From Axinella damicornis (Eukaryota; Porifera; Demospongiae; Axinellida; Axinellidae), in contig OZ007512.1 of assembly GCA_963931865.1 (NCBI GenBank), positions 12,408,756-12,472,755 of the forward strand: a DNA stretch of 64,000 bases. The letters run 5' to 3'. Below the pieces are notes generated by a model. The model worked only from the letters and a program-made list of their open reading frames with translations, did no database searches and was not told where the DNA came from. Shown piece by piece: positions 12,391 to 27,300 of the stretch (within the stretch, counting starts at the first letter, position 1; each line of letters starts with the position of its first letter). Position numbers and translations under genes: made by a program.

Positions 12391-13888
12391 AACTGATCAA
12401 GTCAGTCCGCGCGAAGCGCGAAAAAAATTTTCACGGTTGTTTTTCAGTTACCTGGATGGACTTTCGTACCACCTTCACCACTCTGCACTGCAGTGCCGCT
12501 GCTTTCTGGTTTCCCTGCAATCCGTGACCGCGTCTCACTCTCGACGTGGGTATAATCCGGCGTCCTGTAGCTACACATCAGCTAGCACGTGGCGATCGAC
12601 TTCTAAGAGCGTATTGTTATGTCGTTCACAGCGGCCTATTGTACGCTGAGGCTGAGATGCTGTACTTGCAGCGCTAAGTGTTATCGCAGTGTATCCAGCA
12701 ACAGAAAGGTCAGAAGTACATGTACTGCAACAAGAACATTTAGCCAGCTAAAACAGTCTCAGTTAGTGTGTGGGCCTCAGTTCGAATTCTCGGTCTCGTC
12801 CCAGGGGGGGTTTCCTGAAACCCCTGAAACCCCCCCTGCCTACGCCCCTGACCAAACTTGGAACTCCAGTGAGATAATATGGATCCACATGCACTGTCGA
12901 TGGAGGTCTTCCGCGCTAGCGAGTCCATAGTCTGGCGAACCGGCCCAGACCAAGCTCTTCGCGTCCTAGTAGTACCTGCCCTGGCCCTAAGTGTCCGGTT
13001 GACCCTGTACGATAATCGCACCGCACGCGTACGTGCAACAGCCAGCTCGAGCTCCCGCGTAACACAATTATTTTCAAGGGTAGCTAACAGATAATTATCT
13101 ATGGAGAAAAGCATTGACCCGCCCAACCTACCCTTGGTCTTCAACGGCTCCGCCATTATTTTTCGCTTGCTCCTGCTAGCTGGTCCTCGCCTACACTGAT
13201 TCGGGAGAACCACACTAGACAGCTTCACAGTTAGAAGTAGTTGCCGAGTTCCTCCCACTTTGTGTCGGCGCGCGCGGCAGGTAGTCTCCCGCCCAGACCC
13301 CATGCACCTAGAGAGGGTGGGGTCTGGGCGGCAGGATGGCCTGCATGTATATACGCGATTACCATTAAATTTTGAGATTTACCTTCAAATCTCAAAGATA
13401 GATACATAGATAGATAAATTTTAATTTGTTTGTTTGTTTTCTGTTCGCAGGACCATGCAAGCTGATATAGGGCATTTCCTGGTCAAATTAAACTGTAACA
13501 ACAACAACAACAACAACAGCAAAAAATCATATCTAGCTATAAAGGTAGCACTCTGTTGTATGGAACACTTGGCAAGGCAACCATTCAGAATCATGTGACA
13601 ATCACGTCTTCATACGTACACGAGGGTCAGTCAAGCCCAAGGAACAGAACACAGGACCATTCTGAAGTATGTGGCCTTACAACCGAGCAATAGCTGCCAA
13701 CCAACTTCCAGTATCTAACCCCTCCCCCAACACAAAACTTCACCCAAAATGGCAAACCATGACTTGAATTACCCACAAACTGTGACCACCGGTTCCATCC
13801 ACGAGAAAATCAACAAGGACAGGAACAAAAAGTGAATACTAAACAATTAGTGTTGATCCATCAATTGTAGCAACAATCGTTTGGCAAT

Positions 13889-16800
13889 TCAGTGGGTGAC
13901 AGTGCTCTGCAAAGTTACCAGAATCACTTTGAAACTTGGTCTGGTCTGTAGTATAGAGAAGATATCAGTATATAATAATGAAATTTACTGTAAAAGATTA
14001 GTCTGGTAGAAACGACAGCAGGCGCCTGGCAACGAGGCCGAGTCAGCACCACAATGACAGATTCAGCCACAATTACCTTCGCATCTTCTTTCCAGCAGGA
14101 CTCAATCAAATCTGTTAACTGTGGATCACATTCATCAGGAATGGTTGGGCGCTGTGGAGTAATAATGAGACAGTGTCAATGTCATCAGATTCCAGACTCA
14201 CTGTAGCCTCGTTCCCAGGCGCCCGGGAACAAGGCTAGACACACTGGTAATGCACATTATTTTAGTAACTAAGTTACGGAAAATGTAGTGCCAGTTTAGT
14301 ATCCATTATGCGAGGTCCATCCAAGGGTCAACAAAGCCAGCTTAGTGAATTGGGTATGCTCACATACTGAAGAACTAGACTGTGTTCATAGAACACTTAC
14401 CCTGTGCACCATCTCTCAGTCAAAGATCCATACTGCATGCACTGACATGGACACTCTTCGTTATGCCAACACGTGCCAGAGTCCATGTACGCCCGTATTT
14501 TTAGTTGCTGACCGTACTAAAATGGCGGACCCTACTGTCGTTTAATAAGACAAAGCTGGAGATGCATAGAATAGAAGCGCTTTGGTCGCTATCAGGTACA
14601 CAGATGCTGGTTTTATTTGGATTGCAATGCTATTGTCCAGTTTAGCAATCGCTTAAGCCTGTAGATCGCACAATTTCAATTTTTTTTCACTGGACAAACG
14701 ACAGATGACAGACAGACAACAGATGGACAAAACCGATTGCTTAACCCTGCTTCACGCATGCACACACAAGGTAATAAATACAAGCAAAACACTAGCACAA
14801 GCATACTTGTTGGATTCTGAGCTGGCATGCAGTGTGTGTGTGTGTGTGGGGGGGGGGCACTTGACACCCTCCATTATTCTGCTGCCAGTGTGTGACTATA
14901 GAAGTTAGTACGGGCACTTCTCAGAGTGATTGCTCCTTCGGAATACCCACCTTGCCGTCGGCAATCTTTGCGGGGACCATGATAGGGAGGACATCACTAA
15001 ATGGTATTTGTTGAGTGGCTATCTCATACAGCAGTACTCCGTAGGAATAGACATCACAGGATTTGGAGACTTTCTCCATTCGTAGCATCTGAGGAGTACA
15101 AGGAACCTCTCAAAATACAATTTAATGAAGACAATCATACCATCTGAGTAACCAGTTTGCAGTGCAGTACTGGGTTCGTTATAGTGCATGAGTGTAATGG
15201 TGGAGTGTGGGATAATGCATGAGCCGAAGGTGAGAGCAATATGCAATCTGAGATCATCACTAGATTGTGCAAGCACACAGTAACCCCGTAATGTACTGCC
15301 ACCTGGTATCTAACCCACTTGGAGTTCTTACTGAACCGAAACAGCCGCTAGTCTTCACCGGAAGTGTGGATTATCAACACATTGCACAGTAGGTGTATAC
15401 ATTGAACATGAATTGTCTGGTTCATTGAGGGTCACACGAGTAACACTAAAATAAGTAACAAGAAATCATTCAGGGGTGTTCACAGCCTCCTACCTCGGGA
15501 GCCATCCAGGCATATGTACCAACAGCTGCAGTCTGGTGTGTGGTGTGTTCCAGACTGCGGGCGGATCCAAGATCACAGATCTGAGAGGGAGATGTTTGAT
15601 GTGACAAAAACTGTTTGATGTGCTTTCACAGGAACTACCATACATTCCACATAGAATCACATGTAACAAGTAGCTTCGCTTGCTCAGCTACTTCCCCCTT
15701 GTTCGCTTAATCCGGCGCCGGACAGCTCTCTGTGAAGAGCAGCTTCTCCCCGATTGCGTCCGCTTCAGCTGCTGCTCCCCGATTACATCGATCCGTTTCA
15801 ACTGCTGTTCTCCGTTTACGTCCACTTCATCTACTGCTCCCCGATTGTGTCCGCTTTGAATGCTACTCCCCGATTGTGTCCGCTTGTAGCCCCAGCTGTT
15901 CTGGAAGATTCCAGCCCACGCCCAATGTTCTCGAACGTTCTTTGCGGAGTTTGAGGTTCAGTAAATTGAAGTACGATGGTCGCACGTCACTAGTCTAGTC
16001 CCACCCCACGAACATCCCACTAATGTCACACAAACCCACACGTTAAAATAATATACTGATGGTGCAGTTGTTACCTTGGCTTCCAGTGTGGAGGAGAGAA
16101 CAACTGCAGGGAACAAGAGATACGACAAAACAATTCAGGATTAGTTTTGTGCTTCCTAGGGTTGGGTTAATTCTTCTGCACAGTCTATCGGCAATAGGTC
16201 TGCTCATTGCACGACAGAATGTGCCCAGAGAGTATGCACATTGCAAGTGGAAAGATACAAGCTTCATACCGTTGCTTGACTTGAGATCTCGGTGGATGAT
16301 GTTCCTGCTGTGGATGTACTGCATCCCTGGAGATTGAAAATGCAAAGTGAATATGTATCTTCCCCAGGATCACAGTGTAGGTGGAATGGCTGGTATGGCC
16401 ATTCACTAGTTTGAATGTTACATGCAATGTAAATCGGTCATGCTGATACGCTCGTTAGGTGGAAGGGCACCACATAAAGCACGTAGCTCGGGCAAAAACT
16501 AGCTTCCGGAAAAATTGCTTTGCAATAATGTTGCCTTTTGTATGACACTTAGCTCTAAGTTCTAAGCCAGTTATACAAGTAGGTACGTATGCTGGGCCGT
16601 ACCTGGTTGCTACGGTAACATGTCCAGGTAATGTGCACAGAGAAATTGACAACTATATATTTGCCAGGGGCGGCAGCGACATAGAAAAGTGGTACGGCCC
16701 ACCATCATAGTGCACCGTGGAGGCACTCTGTGTCTCCGCAGAGTTGCTAAGTGTCGATCTGTTGCGCGGAGAGAAAAAAAATCGCATGTTTTATCAGCGA

Positions 16801-18835
16801 TGAGGAAGCGCTCTCGCAGAATCCAAATGGCTGTTTTGAGAAAGAAAAAGACCTTGGCTGGTGTGGAGTTTCAATGGTAGGCCCAGAACTAGGACGAGTC
16901 TGCAAATACGATCGAGCGTAGATTATGCATGACGACACGTACACGTAATATTATAATCAGGTCGGCTGGAAAAGTGGTCCGGCCAAAGCCGGACCAGCCG
17001 GACTAGTGCTGCCGTCTTAGGTTGTGTATGAACAACTATCAACAGCCAGTAATGGAGCTATGAACATGGGGGAGTGGCCCTAGAATCTTGGGCACATCAG
17101 GTGGTACACCAACAGCACAACAAGAGCACTGCAGCACTGATGATAAGGGGGAGTGGCCCTAGTTACGAAATCTTGGGCACATCAGGTGATGCACCAACAG
17201 CACAACAAGAACACTGCACTGAAACCATCTACTGGTCAGTACCTTCAGCCACTTGTGTGGACCACAGCACGCTCTGTTTCGGTGTGGGTCGCTGGTGCTT
17301 CTGATGAATATAGTCACAGATGGAACCGTTCTCCGCAAACTCTGAAGATTAATTAGAAATAGATGATGTATGTACAGTGCTCCTAGCAAAGAGAGTACAT
17401 TTTGATTTCTTTGAGAAAATTGTGTTTAACTTTAAACAGACATCATCTATGTTCAAAATAAGTTGATAGAAATGTACCAAAACCATTTTTTGACCAATCA
17501 CAAATAAATAATTAAGTCACATGACATTCCAACAGAGCTATGGCTCCACATGTCAACTGAGTACGCAAAATACTTTAGGGTCGGCATTTCCCTAAACCTA
17601 CGAGTTAAGATCTGAAACTTGATGCACATGTAGTGACCCAAGTGGAGCAGGTTTTAAGCCCCTCTTGAATCCTTAATTCTGTTGTCCTGAGAGAGCAGAG
17701 ATGTTAGAGCAGTTCCGGAGGGGCCTATACTTTAGGGTCAGCATTCACACAAACCTGGTAGTTAAGAGCTGATTTTTTTCTGAGAGGTCATGCTTATGCT
17801 ATAGTATGTCTGGCCCAAGTTTAAAATCCTAACCCCTTACAGATCCTGAGATGTTGCCCCTTTTGTTCAATTTTTGTAAATTTACTCAAAAATCTGACCT
17901 TTGACCCCTAGTTTTTCTATTGAATTTATATGGAAAAAAATTTTTTGTGGGAAATTCAGTCAAAAGGTGTTCTCAGGTGGTTTTATAGTGATTTCAATGT
18001 GAAAAACTGGTTGCAACTTCCGAAATCAAAATTTCCGAAAATGTACTCTCTTTGCTGGGAGCACTGTATATAATACGTATGATATCCACAGCAATGACCA
18101 TTAATCATGTCAAGTTCCGCTACTAACACAGAAATGCAGAATTGGAGTGAAATGTTTCAGCTGTGAGTGTAGTGTTAGTCCAAGCGAGGAGCTGAGATGT
18201 TACGAAGCCCACTGTCCTGACTCCACATCTAGCTGCTCTAGCTCTGCAAGACCTGAAGGCATCACGTACTCATACTTTAACCCCATTCCCAGCCCCATTC
18301 CCGGCCTCACATGCTCATACCCAAGCCCCATTCCCAGCTAGGTCGTCTCTATTAAGATGGTTGAGTGATGCGTTTGCCAAACCTGTGATGATGAAGTACC
18401 CTATGAATGTTTGCTGCCCAGTGGCTGTCCCGTGGTACTGGATGACGTTGGGATGGTCCAGTAGACTGAGGATGCCAATCTGAAGTCAGAATAGGAGCAG
18501 GTGAGGCACTCGCTCTTTCATGTAAACATGTTTGGGAGAATCAATGTGAATTACGACTACGTTACAAGTTGTGGAATGGTCTATTCATGCTAATCACAAT
18601 GGTGCAAATCCCATTGCCGATAGTCGATACTGACACTGTTGCCCAATATCTGATACAGATCAACTTGCCTCTCGTTTGAGTTGTTTCTCCTGCACATTCA
18701 CCTTCTTGATGGCCACGATCTTCTTTGTGGATTTCCATCGTCCCTTCCATACCTCTCCATATCCTCCGACCCCTATGCTGTCCATGAACTCCAGATCAGC
18801 TAGCTCAATTTTGCACAGCTGTGGTTCCGTTTCAT
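13889..18835 (-). CDS. Gene B kinase domain B (second, C-terminal)
   Basis: Nine exons, residues about 562-829. The glycine loop is [13 protein letters not shown], the ATP lysine is in VAIKKV, and the helix C glutamate is in KRE. The catalytic loop is HRDLKSSN, the magnesium motif is CDLG (Leu replaces the usual Phe), the activation segment reads [10 protein letters not shown], and subdomain IX is [13 protein letters not shown]. It ends TRPSFKVIL and stops shortly after. The catalytic Lys, Asp, Asn and second Asp are all present, so activity is likely. Intron 1 uses a GC donor. The 13.9-14.1 kb exons are the C-lobe end. A Tc1-like element and a 29-bp minisatellite lie in its introns. Exon 12 has WSTQ where other copies have WAMQ. 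Confidence 0.8.
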
Positions 18836-21800
18836 CTGCAATAGAGAGGGAATGGGGAAGGGATAGGAAGTTGCATCAACTGTATGCAGTTCATCGGGGG
18901 GGGGGGGGGGGGGGGGGGGGGAGGGGAGGGAGGAGCCATATGCTCTTACTGAAGAGATGCTCTGCATGGGGGAAAAGCATAAAATTGTAAGGTTGATTGA
19001 AACATTGATTGAGATTACCTGATGGGCACGTATTAAAGTGGAGTCATGGCATGCAATGTTCAAAGGACAATACTCAAAGCTCAGTGAGGGTGAAATAACC
19101 TCCATGTTCACATAAACACCTCCAGAGATTTTATCTACAAACTCTCCGAAGGAATGCAACCTTAATTCCTGGACTGATTAATTTTAGTGTTGCTAGTATT
19201 GCGTAGTGCTGCATACGAATGGTGACCTTTGCTTTTAAGGTGTTCTGTATTGCCAGGCATCAGAGGTATGTAACTGAGACCTTGACCCTTTCCAGCTGTG
19301 CACTACCTTCCAATCACAGACCTCTCAATTAACCATTCACTGGCTTTCGTAATGAGATGGCCATAAGAGTAATATAAATATGTACTACATAAGATTAGTA
19401 TATAAATTGTGTACTAACTTTAAGGGCAAAAATACCAAATAGTGAGAGTTGAGAGGTCTGCAATCACCCTAGAGTTGCCATATGAATTCACTAACCACAC
19501 CCAAAAACTCTAAGACCTTTAGAACACCCCACAACGAATTAGTCATTACTGGTTCTAAGATTTAGTTATTACTGGCTGATCATGATATCCACAGACATCC
19601 ACACAAACACACATTCATATTCACACACAACAGACTCACTCAAAGCCTTCACAATCGCTTTGAAAACTGGCCTGGCCTGCATGTGGTGGACAAAGACCAT
19701 TGTTGTCACACTTCCGGATTACATCGATCCGTTTCAACTGCTTTCACACTATTTCTGTTACATGCACAGACATTAAATGATTGTGAAGGTCTACCTTTGG
19801 TTTCTGCCAGCAGCGATTCAACAGGTCTGCTATATACGGTTCACATGAGTCAGGAATGGTTGGGTGCTGTAGCAGGACGAGGAAGACATACTCATACTTC
19901 TACAATGTACATCATTCAAGCTAATTGCAGTATGCAAGGACACATTAACTCTTTCTTCCGTATGTGGACAGATCTGCTTGTCTTTACTAATTGCTGTTCA
20001 TATGGAAGTGAATCGTTCATGCAACCAAAATTAATATGTTTATGTGAACATGTACTGGTTAAGTACATCAATCAAGTGAACGAGAGGCGACTAAATACAA
20101 AAGCTCCACATAGGATACACAGGAGAGGTAGGGGGGGCAGAGGAGGAGGGGGAGGGGAGGGGGAGGAGGGAGAAGAAAGAGGAGGAGGAGGAAGAAGAGG
20201 AGGAGGAGGAGGAGGGAGGAGGGGGATGGAGGAGGAGGAGGGAGGAGGGGGATGGAGGAGGAGGGGAGGAGGGAGGAGGGGGATGGAGGAGGAGGAGGGA
20301 GGAGGGGGATGGAGGAGGAGGGGAGGAGGGAGGAGGGGGATGGAGGAGGAGGAGGGAGGAGGGGGATGGAGGAGGAGGAGGCAGGAGGGGGATGGAGGAG
20401 GAGGAGGCAGGAGGGGGATGGAGGAGAGCGACAGGGATGATAAATATGAACCAGCATTTGGGAATGCCAACTTTACCTACCTCCTCTGCAGCAATCTTGG
20501 TGGATAACTCGTAACTCTTCACATCGGAAAATGGCACTTCGTGTGCGATGATTTCCCACAGAAAAATGCCGTAGGAATAGACATCAGCAGCTTTTGAGAC
20601 AGGTTCTCTTCGTATCATCTGAAATAAATATAGAAGCTGACAAACATCCAACCAATCAACGAGGCAGGAAAAGGAAGACACCAGATGGAGTACTTATCTC
20701 AGCTGCATGAAGTCTAGAAGCAAAGACGTACACAGATGTGAAAATTGCTCTCCCAACATTATGACAAGATGATTAGTTTGGGTGATGTATGTTTGTCTCT
20801 TACCTCTGGGGCCATCCAAGCGAAAGTCCCGACGATCGTTGTTTGCTGAACGGTATGCTCCAAGCTCCTAGCGGAACCGAGGTCACATATCTGAAACACG
20901 AACATTCACAACTTCAAAATTGCCTCACGGTGTGTCGGATAATAATCAATACTGCTTGTTACCTTTGCTGTCAGTGTGGCAGTCAGGACAACTGCAGAGG
21001 GAAGGTGAATAGCAACTAACTGGGGCTGTCTTTCTCATCACCAACAGATATTTCACTCCATGCAACAATACTGGTCCCTTGCATTCATTTAGGACCATGC
21101 AATTCATGGACCACACTTGCTTCAGCTGCTGTAGTGGGATAATTGTGGCATCTATTCGTATACCGCTATACAGGACGGCAATGTAAAAGAGATTATACTT
21201 CACTGTTTTATGAACAAGACTTTCAATACATAATCGGGACAATCAGAACGTAAGTGCAGCCAATTGACCCTGTGCACGAATTGACCTGACCCAGTAGGCA
21301 TGTCCTGCCCTGACTCAAATCATTCTCACATAGAGTTCTCACATTCTTAATAGAGTCGACAAGTTCCTTACCATTGCTGGACTTGAGATCTCGGTGGATT
21401 ACATCTCTGCCATGGATGTACTGCATCCCTGGGGATTGAAAATGCATAGTCAACACTTCGTCCTATCGGTGGTATGACTGCCAGTTGTTCTGATGTTACA
21501 GACATTCGAGCTCAAGTACTGGAGCCCATGGCCTTAGCTAAAATCTTGGGCACATCAGGTGGTGCACCAACAGCACAACATGAACACTGCAGCACTGATG
21601 ATCAGTAAGTATACCTTCAGCCACTTGCATGGCCCACAGCAAGCTCTGCTTCAGTGTGGGTCGCTGGTGCTTCCGATGAATATAGTCACAGATGGAACCG
21701 TTCTCCGCAAACTCTGAAGAAAACAGCAGATTAATGGCCAGCTCAAATTTAAGGAACAGGTCATTGCTGCAATCAGTTCTGTCCGTCTGTCGGTCGTCTG

Positions 21801-24366
21801 TTGTCTGTCTGTCATGTGTTTGTCCGTGAAAAAATTGAAATTGTGTGATCTACAGGCTTAAATGATTGCTAAACCCTCCAATAACATTGCAATCCAAATA
21901 AAACCAGTGTCTGTCTACCTGATAGCGACCAAAACGCTTCTGTTCTGTGCAGCTCCAGCTTTGTCTTATTAAACGACATGTATAGAGTCCGCCATCTTAA
22001 GACAAAATGTACGGGTGTACACGGGCTCGGGCACGTGTTCATACCGGATCCATGTCAGTGCAGTGCAGTATGGATCTTAGACTGGATGACACACAGGGTC
22101 AGAATACACTCTATAGTTCTGGTAGTGTGTTTGGCAAACCTGTGATGATGAAGTGTCCGATGAACGCTTGCTGCCCAGTGGCCATCCCGTAGTACTGGAT
22201 GACGTTGGAGTGGTCCAGCAGACTGAGGAAGTCAACCTGAAGGCAGAAGTTCAGATGAGGCACTCTATCATGCAATCAATAAGACTCACACGTAGATTAC
22301 AAAATATACTTTAGCTCACAAGGCTGAATATTAATTAATGTTCTATGTGTTTTGTGCATGACAGTATCTGTCGTTGTGCTAGGATTGGGGTTAGACTAGA
22401 AAGATTTCTACTGTTGATTCATCAAAGACTTTGTTAAGCTGCATGAGTCCTAAAATATGAATTATATATCCTCGGTCATATTTCAATGGTTCGATCCACT
22501 TCAGACTTGAACGACAATCCAATGTGATCACATATCTCTGCTGGACAAGCACACGAGTCTGTTTGGACGAGCATGGTAACATTGGACACCGATGTGGCCA
22601 AGTGTAGGCGTCTTAGCCCCTGCATGAATACAGCCGTACAACTTACATGTAGCCGTACAACTTAGCTAAGGGTGCAATTAAGTCTATATATCGGTGACTA
22701 TGAGCTGGTGGATATGCAGTCAGAAGTGAGATTAAGATCAAGCTGGACCGTGGATCAGAGTGTGGTGTCCACTCTACAACAATAATCAATAGACATGCAA
22801 TGTTGCTTAAGGCCAGCTTGCATTACATTCCAATTAATGTACACCTCACATTAACAATGGCGGCCAGTGTGAAGACAAGCGTTCAGAACTCAGTGATCAT
22901 GGTGAGTCTGTGAATGTACGTTTCTGCCTTCAGCGGATAGCCCACCCACAATACCCGCTGGTATACAAAAATAAATTAACTAGTGGAATGCAGGACATTG
23001 GAGGGCGAGCCTGAGCGTATGCGCGTGCAGGGCATGTAAGGAGCAGTTGCATTCACATGATTGTCATCAGAATGTGACCGGGCAATGAGCACAGAAATTA
23101 TGGCACTCTTGAAACATACACTTGTGCACATCACAGCAACTGTGAGTCAGGTTAGCGTTTATAGCCTATAGCAGCAACGTCACCGGCCATGGCGTAGGTC
23201 CACGCGCTGTCTCCGTCTTTGTCAGTGTCGCCGAGGAGGAAGAATGTTCATGGTGCTCTTGCCAATGTCCGTCTTTGTTGTCGCCATCGTTCGTCGAACC
23301 GGTAGCTATAGAGACGTAGACGGTTTGTCGAGTTCGTTGAATTTGAATATTATTGTGTACGTGCAAGTGAAATTCGCTGATTTAAAATTTACGGTAATTG
23401 CAAGATCCACTGGATAAATAAACATACGTAGAGCGCAATGAAGTCACGCTAGTGTGGGGCTCGCTCAGGCTCGCCCCAATTACGCAGCACAATAATACCT
23501 TTCTAACAGCACACAGACCTATACCTCCCCCCCTCCCCTCCCTCCCCAGCCCCCTCCCCACCACCCCCCTCCCCCCTCCCCCCTCCCCCACCCCCCCTCC
23601 CCTCCCCCCCCTCCCCCCCTCCCCCCCTCCCCCAACAATTAAGAAACACCAATTTTCTAACCAGCACACGGACCTAACTGCAGCAACTTGCCTCTCGTTG
23701 CTCGAGCTGCATCACCTTCTTGATAGCCACAATCTTGTTCTCAGAACGCCACCTTCCTTTCCACACCTGTCCAAACCCTCCACTCCCCACGGTGTCCATG
23801 AACTCAAGGTCATCAAACTCAATCTTAGACAGTTGTGGCTCTGTTGTGTCTGAGGTAGAAGGGGAGGGAGGAAGGGGTAATTGAAAGGACGCTGTTCTTC
23901 TTGGGGGGTGCTCATTCAAGAAATAGATGCTCTAGCACGGGGGCAATTCGTAAAATCCGACATAAGATGAGATCAGCTGATATGATATGAAATGGTAAAA
24001 TATCCAAAGTCAAGTATTCTTGGACCTCTAACCAGTGTACCATCACACCGCGCTGTCACATGCAATCTAGTGGAATTCTGAAACGAGGAGTTCAATGAAC
24101 ATCATACTTACAGCTATGGCACACGTCTTTAAAAGGACGCAAACTTGAAGAACCATTTCTGTCATTACGGAGGATTTACGCTGCAAACAAAAACAGTTCC
24201 AGAAGACCTAAACAATTAAAGCTCCGGAAGATCCGGAAGGAAGCTCCACCACTTTTTGGAAACTTACGCATGTACAAACCAAGTGCTCTTCACAATCCAC
24301 TTCCGCCTTCCAATGCACAGGGGGGAGGGGGGGATTGAAGGGACACTATGATTTTTTGCCCTTACT

Positions 24367-24398
<32 letters not shown>

Positions 24399-27300
24399 AC
24401 TTTGGGTGACAATCCCTCACCTGAGTTCTTCCTGGTACTGGCAGAGGTAGTTGAGGAAGCGTTGGTAGAGCTCACTGGCTGCTCTGGGAGAGCTGCTGCT
24501 GCTGCACATGAATAACACAAGGAGAGATAATGACTAGAACCATGGCCTTCACTCAGGGAGCTGTTTCAACGGTCGACTGTTTCTCAAATTATACATGCGG
24601 CAGTCTCAGATAGAAATTGAATATTCCTCCGTCATTGTCAAACAATGAGTTAATCATGCTAATTGAGACCCAGGGGCTCCCCCTATGCACAGTGAACCAG
24701 TGTGAGCACTATTCATTGCTAGTACGAGTAGTCACGCCCACTCGAGTGCACTGAGCACATGGCATTACTCAGACGCACATGGAATTTAGCAAGATGTCAA
24801 CACTGTATATCTCCCATTGTGTGATGGCTACAGATACGCTAGGGCCAATTAAGCCTCAGCAGAGAGAGAGATGCTCCATCTAAAACAGAAACACCTCTGA
24901 AGCAAAACGGGTCAACACATCCCAACACAGAGCATATATAGAATTAAATAATTAATTTGCACGTACATCCTCATTCCCATATCCCATCCCAGGCCCAACA
25001 TAAACATTCCAAACAGTTTCCATGGAAGCCCTTGTTTGACACCAAGGTTTCCATAGCAACCACTGCAACACGCCAGGGTGTTAATCTTTCACATGCACTG
25101 AATACCCCAATTTTAACAGTGACATGCACTCTGCTACTAGGATAGGGAGTGGGAGTATTTTCAAGCTGAAGTCTAAGTCCATCCTCTACTCTGAGTGGAT
25201 GTTCAGTGCAAGTGTGACATACTCCAACGACACAATGAGACATGTGCAGGAAGATCTCACCTTTGAGGTACTTTTCCCTCACAACCTGCAACAGTTCGTG
25301 GTACTTCCCCCATTTACCACCGAAGTCGCCACTATACAGAGTATTGGCAACCAGCATCCAGCTAGGAGCAGGGTGGTGGTTGCGCCATTCCTCCAACATG
25401 GCCTGCTTGTGCTGTGTGCCATCAGAGTACTTCTTCTTAATCTCACCCAGTATTGAGTAAGGCACATCAAGGTAGTGGCCCAGATCCTCCCACTCCACCA
25501 CCTCTTCCAGTACACTACACAGGTTGGCAACCGTCAGTGTGGCCTCTAGTTGGAGAGCAAGTTACTCACATAATTAGATTCATACAACAACTAGAGGTGT
25601 TCATAGAACACATACCCCACGCTGAACGTACGTCTACAGGCCAGGATGCAGTGCAGCTACAATCGACGTGACATCTCTGCCGATGTGCATCGAATAGGGC
25701 GCTATCGCGTATACTGTGTTCGTGTATGGCCATATCCAAGGTGTGGGAGTGACCGCTTACCGTATAATTATACATTGTGAAGCTGAAGAGGTGGGGCCAA
25801 ACGCTACGAAGAAAACACTGTTTCCTAGCAGTCATCTCGAAGCATGAAGTTTCCAAATGCACTGTGTGTCCTGTTCTTGATGGGACTCTGAGGTCACGAA
25901 GAGGAGGAGCCAATGTTATAAATAGTTATGAAAAGTAGGAAATAGCCGAAATACAGCGAAACAGAGCGCCTTGACTTCAGTCATGCAGGTACACATAGAG
26001 CAGTTTTTTGCTACTTGCTATTGTTTGACTCCCTTTCAATGGTTTATGAGGGTCTATGTGGCGAGATTTCAATTTTTTTCGCCTGACAGACAGACAGACG
26101 ACTGACTGACTGACTGACTGACGGACAAAACCGATTGCTTAACCCCGCTTCGCGCATGCGCGCGCGGGGTAACAATTCAGGAGACCATATAAGGTGCAAT
26201 CAGACATCAGAGTGTGGGGACTGTGGGCCACTGTATAAACTGTAACATGCATGCATATCAGTGTGCCAACACATCCAATGGCAAGCAGTAGCATAACTGA
26301 AGGCTACAGGTACATCCTGGTATCTGGGCCCACGGTATGTACATGGGTCCACAGACAATAGCCTCGAACCCAGGTGCGTCGCCAGGGTTCCAGGCTGACA
26401 CGACAGATGTGTCTCGTGCTGTCATGGAGACTCCATGTGTCAAAATGTTGGTTGCCAAGGCAGCAAAACATTGTGAGGTATGTACACTACACTGCTGGTA
26501 GGGAATATTGTCTGCATCATAGAGTCGGTAGACTCTATATGTAGGGATACAACGGACACACAATAGAAGCTAATACAAAAAAATCTTCCCAAATCTCTCC
26601 AAATCTCAAAAACGGGCGGCAAATAAGCTTTTATGACAACTTACTATTCGTCTTCGAGTGTTTTCCTGGCCCAGAAGACTCCCAGTGTCGTGAATAACCG
26701 TCGCGAAAGTACCGCGCCAAAAAGTCGCCAAATCGCCAAAATCGGTTTTCTTGTGTGTGGAGTGAATGCTATCAAGTATGCTGCTATAAAAATGAGGTAA
26801 ACAAGTGTAAAAAAACATTAAAAATGTATGGAGATGTAGGGATAACAGAACAGCAAAAAGTATGAAAACAAGCAGGGATGAGGGCATAAAACAGTTCAGT
26901 ATACAACACCCTACATACTTTTCTCATTATACATGTATTATGTGGAAAGATATGTAAGATGGTGTTGTATACTCAACTGTTTTATGCCCTCATCCCTGCT
27001 TGTTTTCATACTTTTTGCTGTTCTGTTATCCCTACATCTCCATACATTTTTAATGTTTTTTACACTTGTATAATGTAGTATCGTTAGGAATTCGAAGTGT
27101 ACGAAGATTCTGGCTTCACTCCATACACTTAAAGATTAAGTATGGATCTTCGTTGCTACCTGCGTCCCATTGACAGCGTCCTCAATCCACAGGGTCCTCT
27201 ATCACAAGCTATACGTCCTTCACGTTGTGGTTGAAAACAGAGAACAGCTAGCGGCAAAGTTACTCTCACGACAGCAAATGGATCAGCACGGTTGCCATTC

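Larger units (their letters stand above)
11912..12850. mobile_element. Non-autonomous DNA transposon with CAGGGGCGTAGGCAG ends
   Basis: The ends are 15-bp inverted repeats, CAGGGGCGTAGGCAG at the left and its complement at the right, flanked by ACCAA on both sides (5-bp duplication). No transposase is visible. It contains a SINE. A related element with a 5-bp duplication is at 51409-51898. Confidence 0.7.

Noticed and set aside
20068..20507. Long glycine/glutamate- or proline-rich proteins on both strands
   Set aside because: They are translations of the GGA repeat in an intron, open in several frames at once.
23452..23853. Proline-rich protein on the plus strand
   Set aside because: It is the C-rich tract next to the kinase A exon, read antisense to a well-supported exon.
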